Source: Cymbomonas tetramitiformis
Lineage: Eukaryota > Chlorophyta > Pyramimonadophyceae > Pyramimonadales > Pyramimonadaceae
Assembly (NCBI GenBank): GCA_001247695.2
Contig: LGRX02012738.1
Location: 1 to 64,000 of the forward strand
Direction: 5' to 3'
Length of the DNA: 64,000 nucleotides
Within the stretch, counting starts at the first letter, position 1; each line of letters starts with the position of its first letter. The notes under the pieces are model-generated. The model saw only the letters and a list, made by a program, of their open reading frames with translations, ran no database searches and was not told the DNA's origin. This document shows, piece by piece, positions 1-10,948 of the stretch. The position numbers and the translations under genes were made by a program.

Positions 1-880
1 TGTGTTATGCATAACACACGCATAGAGAGACGCACACATATTTTGGCATACGCATAGCACACGCACACAAAGATAGACACCTATCCTGGCATAGGCATAA
101 CACAACAGGCACACACATATTCTAGCATAGGCCTCTTTTGCCTATGCTAGGATATGTGTGTATCTGTAGGCCTCTTGTGCCTATGCCAGGATATGTGTGT
201 TTCTTTGTGTGCGTGTGCTATGCTTGTGCTAGAATATGTGTGTGTATGTGTGTGCCTGTTGTGTTATGCCTATGCTAGGATATGTGTGTACCTCTCTGTG
301 CGTGTGTTATGCCTGTGGTAGGATATATGTGTATCTCTGTACCATTGTTATGTCTGTGCTAGGATATGTGTGTATCTTTGTGTGTGTGTTATGCCTGTGA
401 TAGGATATGTGTGTATCTCTGTGCTAGTGTTATGCCTCTGCTAGGATAGGTGTGTATCTCTGTGTGCGTGTGTTATGCCTTTGCTTGGATATGTGAGTAT
501 CTTTGTGTGCGTTTGCGTGTGCGTGTGCTATGCCTGTGGTAGGATATATGTGTATCTTTGTGTGCTAGTGTTATGCGCGTATGCCTTTGCTAGGATATGT
601 GAGGTATCTTTGTGCGTGTGCGTGTGCGTTTGCTATGCCTGTGGTATGATATTTGTGTATCTTTGTGTGCGAGTGTTAAGCCTGTGCTAGGATATGTGTG
701 TACCTCTTTGCGTGTGCTATGGTTGTGCTATGATATGTGTGCATTTGTGTTCGTGTGCTATGCCTGTGCTGGAATATGTGTGTATATCTGTGTATGCCTG
801 TTGTGTTATGCCTGTGCTAGGATATTTGTATATCTCTCTGCGTGTGCTTTGCGTATGCCAAGATATGCTACCTTTGTATA
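1..880. repeat. Minisatellite array with internal orientation switch
   Basis: The stretch is built from degenerate units of roughly 41 bp (longer in places) that combine a TATGCCTGTGCTAGGATATG core with a TGTGTGTATCTCTGTG tail. Units from about 145 to 860 run forward, and the first 130 bp hold the same unit reverse-complemented. The switch point is an inverted repeat around 120-150 (TAGCATAGGC / GCCTATGCTA). Overlapping open frames here encode only low-complexity Cys/Val/Tyr runs and are a product of the repeat. The array abuts the 3' end of the gypsy element near 880. Confidence 0.85.
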
Positions 881-1853
881 TGTCTTTGATGTCTTTGTTG
901 TTGAGCTGGTACCAGTCTTCTTACACTGATGAGGCGTCCCTCAAGGTGTTTTTAGGATATTGGGGGGAACTGATGAGTCCACTTTAAACCCTCACCTTAG
1001 GCATTTAGCCTTACAGTTCTTAGGATGTAGCCTCCATGAATTGCGTATCGTATTTCAGAGTGACGTTTCAAGGTATCTTCCGAGGTTTACGTTACGGATG
1101 AATATATATATCGCTGCCGTTCGTATCGTATTTCAGAGTGACGTTTTTACGGCTTTATATAATACATCCACCTCTTCCTCCCCTCAGAGAGCTTACTCCC
1201 CCGAAGTTCACAGGAATACTATGGAGGGTCCCTTTTTGGGGCTTGGTTTAATGCAAACGGAGTGGGCCCTGCTTAACGAGATATCGGAGGGTCTCTATGA
1301 GTCCACTTTAAATCCTCACCCGATCTGCCCCAGTGCTCCTTTTATTTTTCGGTCCGGTACGCGCGCACTGACGAACATTTCATAGATTGGATTCGACAAC
1401 GTACTAATGTGAAATTCGTTTAGTTATGTATGTCAATCATAACTCAGGATCACAACTCCGTCCACCTCAGTATCCGGTAGCTGCGGATTACTGGCCATAA
1501 GATCCGAATGACAAACCACGGTCTGGCAAAGGTAGCATAGCAGTTTTTATTTATCCACAGATATGGCACCCGCATGTATGCGTATCTGTGCAAGGGTATG
1601 ATTTGGTACAAGGCTCACTACACCTTAGCAAGGAAGAATCAATTTCCTGCTTCTTATGCAACATAATGACAGAACATTAAGAGCAAGGTATATAGATGAT
1701 CGACATGTATTAGTATATATTACAAGAAGTAAGGGCAATAGGCTTAATATAATGTTAGCCTTCATAGGCAGCTATCATGTCTGCTGCATCGGTCAGCTCT
1801 GTGGCTTTGACCCAGGTGTCATGCTCAGGGCCGTAGATAGCCTGCATATCGCA

Positions 1854-2444
1854 CTAAATAGTACTTGACACCTCTAGTGATCTTATCTGAGAGTATATGT
1901 GATATCTCAAAAGTGGTTGCCCTTCTTCGGTGATCATCTGTGGCAGAGGCAAAGGTGCTTGAATTGAGTCATTATACAGCTCTATTCTGGATACAGGCTG
2001 AACCGGATGGATACGAATATCGAGATCCCCGAAATCTAACTCATAAGCACGTCCATGGCTGAGAACTTTAGATATGGTAAACGGCCCAATGTATGGCTGT
2101 TTAAAGTGTCTGCCTGCCTCTGTCAAATCAGTCCGTTGAATAAACTCAGTCCGTAGAAGAACTTTCTGCCCTATTGCAAACTGTCGGGGCATGTGAGTCT
2201 TATTGAATCTGGCTCGGTTTATCTCTGCTGCTCGGGAAATGTTATCTACCGCGTTGGCATGTACAACCGAGTACTGGTCAAAATGATCTCGAATAGCATT
2301 CTGTATTGGAACAGGAGCTTCTGGCGGAATAGTGATCGCCAGATCATGAGGCGAAAGTGGCTGTGCCATCGAGTCGAGATAAAATGGTGTGTAACCAGTC
2401 GTAGCAGAAACTGTGTTGTTAATTGCAAACTCCACCAGAGGCAA
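1854..2444 (-). pseudogene. Gypsy integrase C-terminal part
   Basis: This frame contains EFAINNTVSATTGYTPFYLD, the signature at the end of the gypsy integrase core, followed by the basic region (RARFNKTHMPRQFAIGQKV) and the GPFTISKVL segment typical of the integrase C-terminal domain. No chromodomain follows. It is offset from the upstream integrase frame by about 70 bp containing stops, so it is either a decayed frame or an unspliced intron. Confidence 0.8.
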
Positions 2445-2514
2445 CTTGTCCTCCCACGAATTGGCTGAAGTATCATTGCAACAACACCTGAGGAGAAAAA
2501 TACTATCTAATCAG

Positions 2515-4691
2515 TTATAAACCAGAGGATGGTGAATCATGCATCAAACAAAATGAAAAATACCTGAGGATGTCCTCAATGAAGGCATGGCTTCTCTCAT
2601 TGCTTGCATTCGACTGTGGATGGTGTGAAGACGTCATATACAATCTCGTACCAGTAGATTTCCACAGTGTTTGCCAGAATGAAGAAGTAAATCTGGGGTC
2701 TCGATCTGAGATGATGTTCCTCGGAAGACCATGGAGCTTGAAGATATGCTGCATATATATTGAAGCAGTATGCTGAGCAGTCCAGGTCATGTTGAAGGGA
2801 ATGAGATGACAGCGATGAGAGAATTGGCACATTACCACAAATATACTGTCGTGCCCATTAGTGGTGATAGGCAGGTCAGTAATCCAGTCAAGAGATACAT
2901 CAAGCCATTTTGTCTTAGGCACACAATATCGTATATGTGACTGACCATAAGGTTTGTGTCTCCTCGTTTTCTGGCGTTGGCATACGGGGCACTCCCGAAT
3001 GTACTGAATGGCTGCCTTCGTCATTCCTGGCCAGTAATATCGGCTACGCAATAAATGAAGCATGCGATTTTTGCCTACATGACCAGAAATAGTGGCTGAG
3101 TGGCACTCATGAAGTAGAATGTGGCGAAGCTGTGTGATCTCACCGTCATCTGTAGGAACTTTGGCAGTAGGTGGAATGTAAAGCTGTCTGCCAAAAATGG
3201 TCTTGCGATAGAGCAATCCCTGAATGAGCTCGAAATTGCTGACTGACTGTGAAGATGTCGATGATGCCAGCTTAGATAATATAGTCTGTGCAAATGTGTC
3301 ACGATCATACTGAGATATAATAATGTCGTGGAGCTGATGACCTGATGATGCAGATATAAGAGCAATGAATGTAGAATCTGTAGACGGAATGTCTGTTGAA
3401 TGTGCCTCGCCGACCTCTATATGTTGCAGACAATCAGTGAGTTCAAAGAGTGTAGAAATACGGGTAAGTGCATCTGCAACCTTATTCTTCTCGCCAGAAA
3501 TGTGCTCTATTCGAAAGTTGTACTCGGAGAGCTCATCCAACCACCTCGCCTGTTTGGGGCTTAGTGTGGATTTGGACTGGAAATAAACCAGTGGCTGATG
3601 ATCTGAGCGAACAATAGTCTCTGGAGCTCCCAGCAAGATGTGGCGAAAGAACCGGAAGCCCTCCACAATGGCAAATAGCTCGATCTCAGGAATAGGCCAA
3701 CGTCTCTGTGTATCAGAAAGAGTGACGCTGTGATAGCCACATGGCTTCATACCTTTTCCTTGATCCTGCAATACTACTTGACCAACGTGTGTGCCTGATC
3801 CATCGACCTCCATAATAGATGGCAGTTTCTGATCTGGAAGCTGTAGTACTGGAGCATGGCAGATGGCACTTTTGAGATTATCAAATGCCTGCTGCTGCTC
3901 AGATTCCCAGACAAACTCTGCATTATCCTTAAGGAGACGATTGAGCGGCTCGGCAATCTTGGAGAACTTTGGTATAAATCTCCTAAACTGGCCGACCATG
4001 CCCAAAAATGACCGAAGAGATGACTTGCCATCTTTAGCCATACGGCGTAGAGGCTGCTTTCCAACGGTTGGACCATAGGACACCGGAGGCTGGATAGCCA
4101 TGACTGCACGGATTCTGTCTTCGATGATTGAAAGGCCTGCCTCTGAGATGTGGTGTCCGATAAAATCGATGGATCTGACGAACAACTCAACCTTAGAAGG
4201 CCTGATGTAGAACTGATAATCTCTGCAGCGCTGTAAGAACTGTCGAACATGCTTCACGTGGCTGTCAAAATCTGGACTGTACACTATGGTGTCATCCATG
4301 AAAATGACCAAGAACTGATCGATGAAGTCAAAGAATGCTCGACGTTTCCAACACGTAGAGCGGTCGCAGGAGCGTTAGTTAACCCGAAGGGCATCACTGT
4401 CCACTCGTATGAACCATATCTAGTACGTATTGCTGCCTTATGGATGTCATGTGGATGGATGGGTATCTGATGAAAAAACTGGTTGAAATCAAACATGCTG
4501 AACCATCGTGCCCCCTTAAGCTGTTCAAGAAGGGTATCATGAGGTGGCAATGGATACGTGTCCTTTATGGTGATGTTATTAAGGGCTCGATAATCACAGC
4601 ACATCCTCCACTTCCCCCCCTGGCTTAGGAGCGAAAATGATTGGTCACCCATATGGTGATGATGATGGACGAAGGATACCCAGCTCGACAT
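2515..4691 (-). pseudogene. Gypsy reverse transcriptase, RNase H and integrase
   Basis: The frame 4691-4284 holds the RT fingers and palm, with MCCDYRALNNITIKD and the FGLTNAPA motif. After a frameshift, the frame 4311-2515 starts with the catalytic box FMDD (usually Y-x-DD). The RT thumb follows, then RNase H (VDGSGTHVGQVVLQ; SDHQPLVYF), then integrase with its HHCC finger (HECHS...CPVCQRQ) and the DDE core (LDWITDLP, SDRDPRF, NERSH). An unusual Lys/Arg-rich insertion follows AIQPPVSYG. The products would copy the element RNA and insert the cDNA. Confidence 0.9.
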
Positions 4692-4868
4692 ATTTGATGA
4701 TCTGTCGTTTGAGCTCCTCCATCATAGGTACTGGACTAGTACGAACTGGCTGTGATGGTGGCTTATGCCCAGGTTCAATGTTGATGCGATGATATCCACC
4801 TTCAAACCGTTCTGCCCTATGGCCAGCTGGAAGATCCTCCTGGAAAATATCTGAAAAGTCTTCTCTGA

Positions 4869-5524
4869 TTAGATCACCTCTGGGTCTTCCATGGTAGTGT
4901 CTGAGTCTGCAGCTGCCATTACCAATTCACCGTTGACCTCTGAGAGAAAAAAGACATAAGCTACGGCTTCTTCAGCCGACCTACTGGATCGTATACGTCG
5001 TAGGTGCTTCCTCATAGTGGTGGCACTGACCAATTCCATTTCAGGAAGGTCATCTGAATCTGGAGTCTGTTCAACTCTGGACAGAACTGTACGAACACTG
5101 GAACCTGATGAGTGTTTCCGGGTGATCGTCATATTCTTGGACTGGAAGTCAATATGTGGGTTCCTTCTTTCCAACCAATCATGTCCCAGAATGACTGTGA
5201 AGGGTTTCATGTCAATAATATAGAAATCTTCTGTATCCTTATACTTACCCAGCGTGAACTGGATGTAGCATTGGGAAGATAGGATGTACAGGATAATTGG
5301 CTTCCTCCAGCCAATCCCACTGAAAATGATGATGAGTCTGTTGGTGATATACCAAGCTGAGAAGCGAACTGTCTGTCGATAGATGACGATGTAGCTCCTG
5401 GATCTACCAAAATGTGAGTACTCTGTCCATATACTTTCCCTTTGTACAACAACAGCTTCTTCTGTGATTTCAGCTGTGCTGTCTGTGACTGCATCTGTGC
5501 GATGTGTTCTGAGGGAGTATCCAT
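4869..5524 (-). pseudogene. Gypsy aspartic protease region, frameshifted
   Basis: The frame 5524-5207 has a retropepsin active site of the form LVDPGATSSSI, where DPG replaces the usual DSG. It shifts near 5207 into 5210-4869, which has the typical post-protease motif ILGHDWLERRNPHIDF. In an active element this region would cleave the Gag-Pol polyprotein. The DPG variant and the break are both visible. I cannot tell whether DPG is a lineage trait or damage. Confidence 0.8.
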
Positions 5525-5740
5525 CTGCTGGAACTGAAGTGTCAGACTGGAAAGGACTTCTTCTGAGATACTCTCAACCCGGCCACTTGCTTCACTGGCA
5601 TTTTCAGGCTGATATATCCCCGGGGTGCCCTCATCACTGGTACCTGCCCGGTATCCGGAGAGTTTCCCTGAGGAGCTGGAGCTGATGCTGGAGCTGGAGC
5701 TGCAATTGCTGCATTGATGCTCTGCTGATTCTGGAGCTCC

Positions 5741-6837
5741 TTAACCAGGGTGTTGACTGTTTTTTACAAGTTTGTTAGACTCATTTTTACCACCCTGATT
5801 ATTCTGCTGCTGTTGTCCTCTGTTCTGATTATACTGACGTCCAGGATTGGGAGCTGGAGGCTTGCCTTGTATGGCATTTCCATCTGCTGTGGTGGTAGCG
5901 AAGCAATCCTTTTTTATGTGGTTAGTACGACCACAACGCTGACAAGGCTGGGGAGGATATGCAGTTGTTCCTTTTCCTTTTCCTTTCCCCTTGCCTTTTC
6001 CTTTGCCTTTTCCTTTATTCCTCTGGAAATTCTGGTTGGCATTCTGATTCTGGTTGCCTCGATTCTGGTTGGCTCTGTCATATGACTTATTGCCACGGCC
6101 CTTGTCCTTATCTTTCCTGACTGGGCCTCCTGACTGTTCCTTCTGTCCCCTATAGTGAAGGGTCTCTGCCTGCTTCGAATGAACTACATAATTCAAATCG
6201 AGCAGAACCTGTGTGGTCTGTGCCCACGACAGGTTATTCCTTTCATCCTCTGTCAGAAATCTGAGATGAAACTGTTTCCGAAGGTCTGACTCCATGTTAC
6301 TGACGAATCTGTCCTTGATCAAGACATCATCCAAATCAACTGATGCTAGAGAAGCCAGTGATGTGAATGTGCGTAAGTAATCTGCAAAAGTCTGGTTACC
6401 CTGCTGCAGTGCCATTCGAGATGCTTTTTGGCAACTGACCGCTTGTGGGGATTTCCGAACTGCCTGAGGAATGTATTCCTGACATCTTCATACGTGGCAT
6501 CTGGTGTTTTAGCCACGACATGAGTGTAGTGTCTGTCATTATTCTGTATGAACGTGAGGACGACTGTGATGAGGTCCTTATCTGGTGCACCTGGATATGT
6601 AAACTGAAAATATCTGTCTACTGTCTCTATCCAAACCTCCGCATCCTGTCCGACTTTGTACTCCTTCGGTGGATTCATTTTCACCTTAGGGACAATTGCG
6701 GCTGGAATTAATGCTGCGGTGGCCTGACCATCATCTGGATCTGTAAATGCAGGCGGGGGATTATCCTCCGTGTAATCCTCATCTGGTTCCTTAGGCTCAG
6801 TCTCTGGATCTCTGTACCGACTCATGTCTGTCTTCAT
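5741..6837 (-). pseudogene. Gypsy gag with zinc knuckle, frameshifted
   Basis: The first frame (6837-6346) begins with an acidic, proline-rich N-terminus, then a retrotransposon Gag core containing the stretches VWIETVDRYFQF and FLRQFGNPHKR. It shifts near 6415 into the frame ending at 5741, which continues the Gag core (FADYLRTFTSLAS) and carries a canonical CCHC knuckle, CQRCGRTNHIKKDC. A long Gly-Lys run just before the knuckle is encoded by a GGAAAA-type repeat and probably helps RNA binding. The product would be the capsid/nucleocapsid of the element. The frame break could be decay or a programmed shift; the other breaks in the element make decay more likely. Confidence 0.85.
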
Positions 6838-6864
6838 TCTGCTGACGGCATCGAAATATCCTAT

Positions 6865-6909
6865 CTGCGCCGGGACTCCCGGTCAGGGCTGCCTATACAG
6901 ATTTCAGCA
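6865..6909 (-). repeat. 45-bp LTR-head module upstream of gypsy gag
   Basis: Read on the minus strand, these 45 bp match the first 45 bp of the LTRs at 19898, 29525 and 62651. They include a perfect 13-bp palindrome, CCGGGAGTCCCGG, in the centre. The similarity stops after GCAG, and the gag ATG follows 27 bp later, so the rest of a normal LTR is missing. Confidence 0.75.
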
Positions 6910-6924
6910 TATCTAAATGATATA

Positions 6925-7950
6925 AGGTTTTATTTTCCCCCGGAACAAATGTGACTCATCGTTTCCGGAGCATTTGTCATCAGTCCATAGTCAGTGACGC
7001 ATTCCAGGAACATTGCAGGGGTGACACGAGCGGTTACTGCGCGGGATTGTAATTACTTGTTTCGGAAACAAGCATTTAGGCGAGCTTTGCGAGTAGATAG
7101 TTGTCACGACGGCGCGCATTCCGCTACAAAAGTCACTAAGCTAGTGGTACAGTAGATACCACATATCGAACATGCCTCAATTCGTCATAAGGGCCACTCG
7201 AAGCGCATCTGCCGCTGGCATTTTGGAGCCCCGGAACACTCTCACCGAAGCTGCCGGCGAGGCGACGGACAGGCGTGGGAGAGCCACCCGCTCTCGTCCT
7301 CACACTGCCACTCGTCCTAGGTCACAGCGCTTGATTAGAACTTCAACTCCGGGCCAGGCAGAACCAGAACGAGAACTTGAACCCTGGCAGCCACGTAGAG
7401 GGCCTTGCAAACAGAGGCCCCCGATTTTTTTATCAGCCCGGGGTTGCCATCACTTCGCTCCATTCGCATTCGGGAACGTATGTGCAAGACCTCCCATCCA
7501 CCCCCCTCCCCTCCACCCCCCCTCCCTCCCACCCCCCGCCCCGGAGCACCTTTCCTTGGCCCCGATGTATCCGGGAAAGGCAATGTTTGCTCCGGAAAAA
7601 AGCATACGGACAATTTGTTTCCGAAACAAGTCACATTTGCTCCGAAGAAAATCACATTTTTACTTGTTTCCAGAACAAGTCACATTTGCTCCGGAAAAAA
7701 GCTTCATTTTTACTTGTTTCGGAAACAAGTAGAAATTGCTCCGGAAAAAAAGCTTTCTTTTTACTTGTTTCCGAAAGAAGTCACATTTGCTCCGGGAAAA
7801 ATCAATGTTTCTGGAAAAAGCATCCAATATGACTTGCTTCCGAAACAAGTCAAATTTGCTACGGGAAAAATCAATGTTTCTAAAAAAAGTACTCAAAGTT
7901 ACTTGTCACCGTGACTAGTCACATTTGCTCCTGGAATAATATTTTCCCTC
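6925..7950. mobile_element. Foldback-like element with inverted ends and short repeats
   Basis: The left edge (about 6935-6965) and the reverse complement of the right edge (about 7920-7945) share GGAACAAATGTGACT / GGAGCAAATGTGACT. The right half (7600-7920) is an array of about 60-bp units. Many contain the palindrome ACTTGTTTCSGAAACAAGT, which also occurs singly near 7054. An open frame at 7172-7732 with an Arg/Pro-rich product runs through this region; it has no recognisable domain and its C-terminus is repeat-derived. No target duplication could be fixed, so the limits are approximate. Confidence 0.45.
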
Positions 7951-8619
7951 CACATTATGGCAATGCGCCCTTATTAAGATGTTACGCGCGTCGCCCTGCA
8001 CTCTTCAATGCACATATGTGTATGATATAAGTAATCATCATGCGCGGGAATTGTAAGTTGGGTTTGCGCAACCACAATACAAAACGTGTCTTCGAAGCTT
8101 GGAAGTATGAGTATGCATCTAGAAGCATATATGAAATATTTCGAAGGCGAATGTTTTTCATATGCGCCTAAATATTATATGTGACGACCGCTATCCTAAG
8201 CCCTTTGCCGTGCCGCGGTAACTCTAAGGATTTCGGCAATACCTTGCTCGCCATGTTCCTTTTTTCATTTAAAACCAGACATGTGCAAGCCACCTATCAA
8301 TAGGGGCCCAACTATAACACTCCCATTTATTTGAAATCCATTGATTCATGGACGGCGATATAGTGGCCGTCGATTGTCTATGTTTCTGCGTCTTCCCTAG
8401 AACGCATCCACCTACCTTAACTCATAACACTGCACATACTAGGGCCAAACTGCTAGGGAATCCATGCACTGCTCGAAGGGCTAGGCTCCCTTTTCAAGAC
8501 AGCCACACATCACAGCCACACGTGTTTTTTTCTTTTTTTCTTCCTTGCTTACTGCTGTCAATTCAGTTGGGATGAGCGTGGGCCATTCGGATGCTGTTAA
8601 GGCCTTGAAAACGCCACGC
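7951..8619. other. Intergenic stretch downstream of the receptor gene
   Basis: This stretch lies between the foldback-like element and the stop codon of the receptor gene. It would include the 3' UTR of that minus-strand gene. I see no conserved coding region or RNA gene in it. Confidence 0.5.
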
Positions 8620-10948
8620 TCAATCACCAGAGAGTGCATCAATACCTAAATCATTACCATTGTCTGCATCTTCTGAATCCTTACGACGGCCCGTGATGAG
8701 ACGGCTGAATGGATTTTTCGGGAACATTGAATTGATAGTCATCACCATTAACAGCAAACTCAGAAACCCAGGGATGGTGAAGGCTAGAATATTCAGTAGT
8801 GCCAGCACTGTCGCACTGACAGTTTCATTGCCTTCGCTGACCATCCCCGCCAGTGTTATCCATCCGTAGAAGCAGTTCAGCGTCAGAACATACGCGAAGA
8901 ACAGCTTGATATTGTGATTCATCGTGCTGACATTCGGATGAAAAAAATGCAAGCCGGAGACGTTCACCATACAAAGTACCATCGAGCAAAAGAGCTGGAA
9001 CTCAATGTCCGGGGAGAGCACCGGTAAGGCGACAAATGCGAGCTTCCGAAACGTTTCCACAATTTCGAAGTACCAACACTCAGGGCGATATGCAGTGAAT
9101 AAGAAGCCGATCTGGGTGATGGCCTCGCACTCCAGCTTGTGGATAGGCCGCATCTTTCCCGGGGCAATGGCCGTCCACAGCATCCATTTCGGGGAGTGCA
9201 GCTCGTAACGGTGACTTGGCATACGGGCGCGAGTTAACAATGTCGACATTTTCACAGCTCTATCATTGTGGTCCACATCCTGACCCATCTTGCCCGAGTC
9301 ACACGCGCCTTCCACCCCTTCCACCACGTAGGCAACTCTGCTTTCGAACAAGGAATTCCGATGCACGATTTGATCAATGCTCAATCTCGGCGCGGTAGCC
9401 GCTGGGGCCTGCTGAACCGCGGCTGTTGCGCAGTAGTCCTCGAGCGCGGCACACCTGTCCTGCAGCGAGTGAGCATCGCCGCAGATAAAGTGCGAGTACA
9501 CGATGTCCAGCACTTCAGGGTCAACCTCGTCTCGCCTCAATTCTATGGCGGGCCGAGACAGAACGGGTTGTGCGATGAAGTAGGCCAGCAGATTCGAAAT
9601 GCGGGCATCGCTCCGCTTCTCCTCGAGGAGGTATGGAATCCGGAAGTGCTTCAGGCACCACACAAAGAAGAGCGGGACACCTGTTGACCGCGCATCAAAC
9701 CGGAACGCCGGTCACCAGCACGCTGTATTGAGCGAACATCTTGGCAACCCAACAATATTTACGCGGCGAAAGGCCAACATGGCAGAGCGCACGGCAATGA
9801 GCTGCACCGAGCTTGATCGGTGCAGGGGAGAGACGTCGGGGCACCTCCAATGAACAGCAAAATTCCGCCGAGGGAGCCCAGGAGGACCATCCTCGCGTGC
9901 TCCGAAGTGTCGCACGATTCGCTGAGGTCGTGCAACATGTACACATCCCCATAGAAGCTCCTGCTTGCAGCGGCGCGTGCAAAGACTGAGGTTGGCAGCA
10001 ATGATCCGGAAACAGAGATGGGTGTGAGGGCTTCTAGCTGAGGGAATGCAGACACGATAGCAAATCACCGAGCGACAAGGGAGCAGGGATAGCTTTGCGT
10101 TAAGCCCGAGGCAGCGAATGGAGGGCTCCATTCACCTACAAGGGAAGAGCAGGAGGAACTTGGCGCTGAAGATAGGATACAGAAAGAAGAGCACGAAGAT
10201 GAGTGCTTTAAAATTGACGGTGCGGAAAACCTGTACCCCGTTGCACTCGCGCCATGCCGGCTTATTTGGCTCAAATCAGCGGGACAGGACGATCAGGCGC
10301 ATCTGTCCCCAGGAATGACTATTTGTGCCAACAAGAACACGTCAGCCTAACCGAAAATAGAGAGAGAGAGAGGGAGCGAGAAGTAGCGAGTGCGTTTCCT
10401 GTCATATATGTGAACTGCCCGCAAGCGACATCCCTCTCTCTGTTGCAGAATCTCGCCACATCTTTTCTTGGTGTTCAGCCCCCGCGCCCTTGCCCCACCT
10501 CCCGCTATCGTGGCAGGGCGCCTGGCCCCCTTTCCTGATATACCTGGCTATTATGTATGAGGCTCGTGTACGTGGCCAGGTGCATGAGGCCCAGAGCGCC
10601 GATGACCATGGTCACACAAGAGATCCAGATAGGGTACCTATATCCGCAGCGCCACCAACCCAACCATGCCAACCATCAGCGGTCCAAAACCCCCCGTCCT
10701 ATTGGCCCACACCGCAAGAGTAACAGATAACGGCGTCACGCATCAACAGCATTGCAAACGCTCGCCCTCGGTCTCCATCCCACTCACAGGGCGGTGGCTG
10801 CTGACCTGGAGTGTACGGTTTGGTTCCCTAAGTCACACTGAAAGTCGAGAGTGCTGATTGAAAAAAGCTGTCCGATATCCAACAATGCGAAGGCATTTCG
10901 CAGGCTCCTAGGCCACTCCATATCGAATCCTCGGAAGCTGCCTATGAC
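8620..10948 (-). CDS. Receptor exons 7-11: multi-pass membrane domain and C-terminal tail
   Basis: Exon 7 (10948-10788) carries SFRGFDMEWPRSLRNAF, a motif I recognise from the membrane part of GCC2/GCC3 algal proteins. Exons 8 (10637-10544), 9 (10230-10136) and 10 (9960-9845) each encode one hydrophobic helix (YPIWISCVTMVIGALGLMHL; ALIFVLFFLYPIFSAKFLLL; MVLLGSLGGILLFIGG). The last exon (9680-8620) begins VPLFFVWCLKHFRIP and has CWYFEIVETFRKLAFVALPV plus three more helices, ending in a charged tail (KDSEDADNGNDLG). Exons 8-10 are too short for ordinary ORF scans; they were found by frame, hydrophobicity and matching splice phases. Confidence 0.82.

Larger units (their letters stand above)
880..6909 (-). 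mobile_element. Degenerate Ty3/gypsy LTR retrotransposon
   Basis: Reading the minus strand from 6837, the order is gag, zinc knuckle, aspartic protease, reverse transcriptase, RNase H, integrase, which is the Ty3/gypsy order. Several frameshifts break the frame (near 6346-6415, 5207, 4284-4311 and 2445-2515), so this copy is probably inactive. The noncoding 3' part (1853-880) recurs in the same order but opposite orientation, diverged, in pieces at 36290-40492, which supports an element end near 880. No full LTR pair was found. On the 5' side, only the first 45 bp of the LTR family of element A (6909-6865) precede gag. Confidence 0.85.

Noticed and set aside
475..987. Cys/Val/Tyr-rich frames at the left edge
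   Set aside because: They come from the TG-rich minisatellite and show only repeat periodicity.
7172..7732. 186-aa Arg/Pro-rich plus-strand frame
   Set aside because: No domain was recognised and the C-terminal third is built from the foldback repeats; kept only as part of that element.
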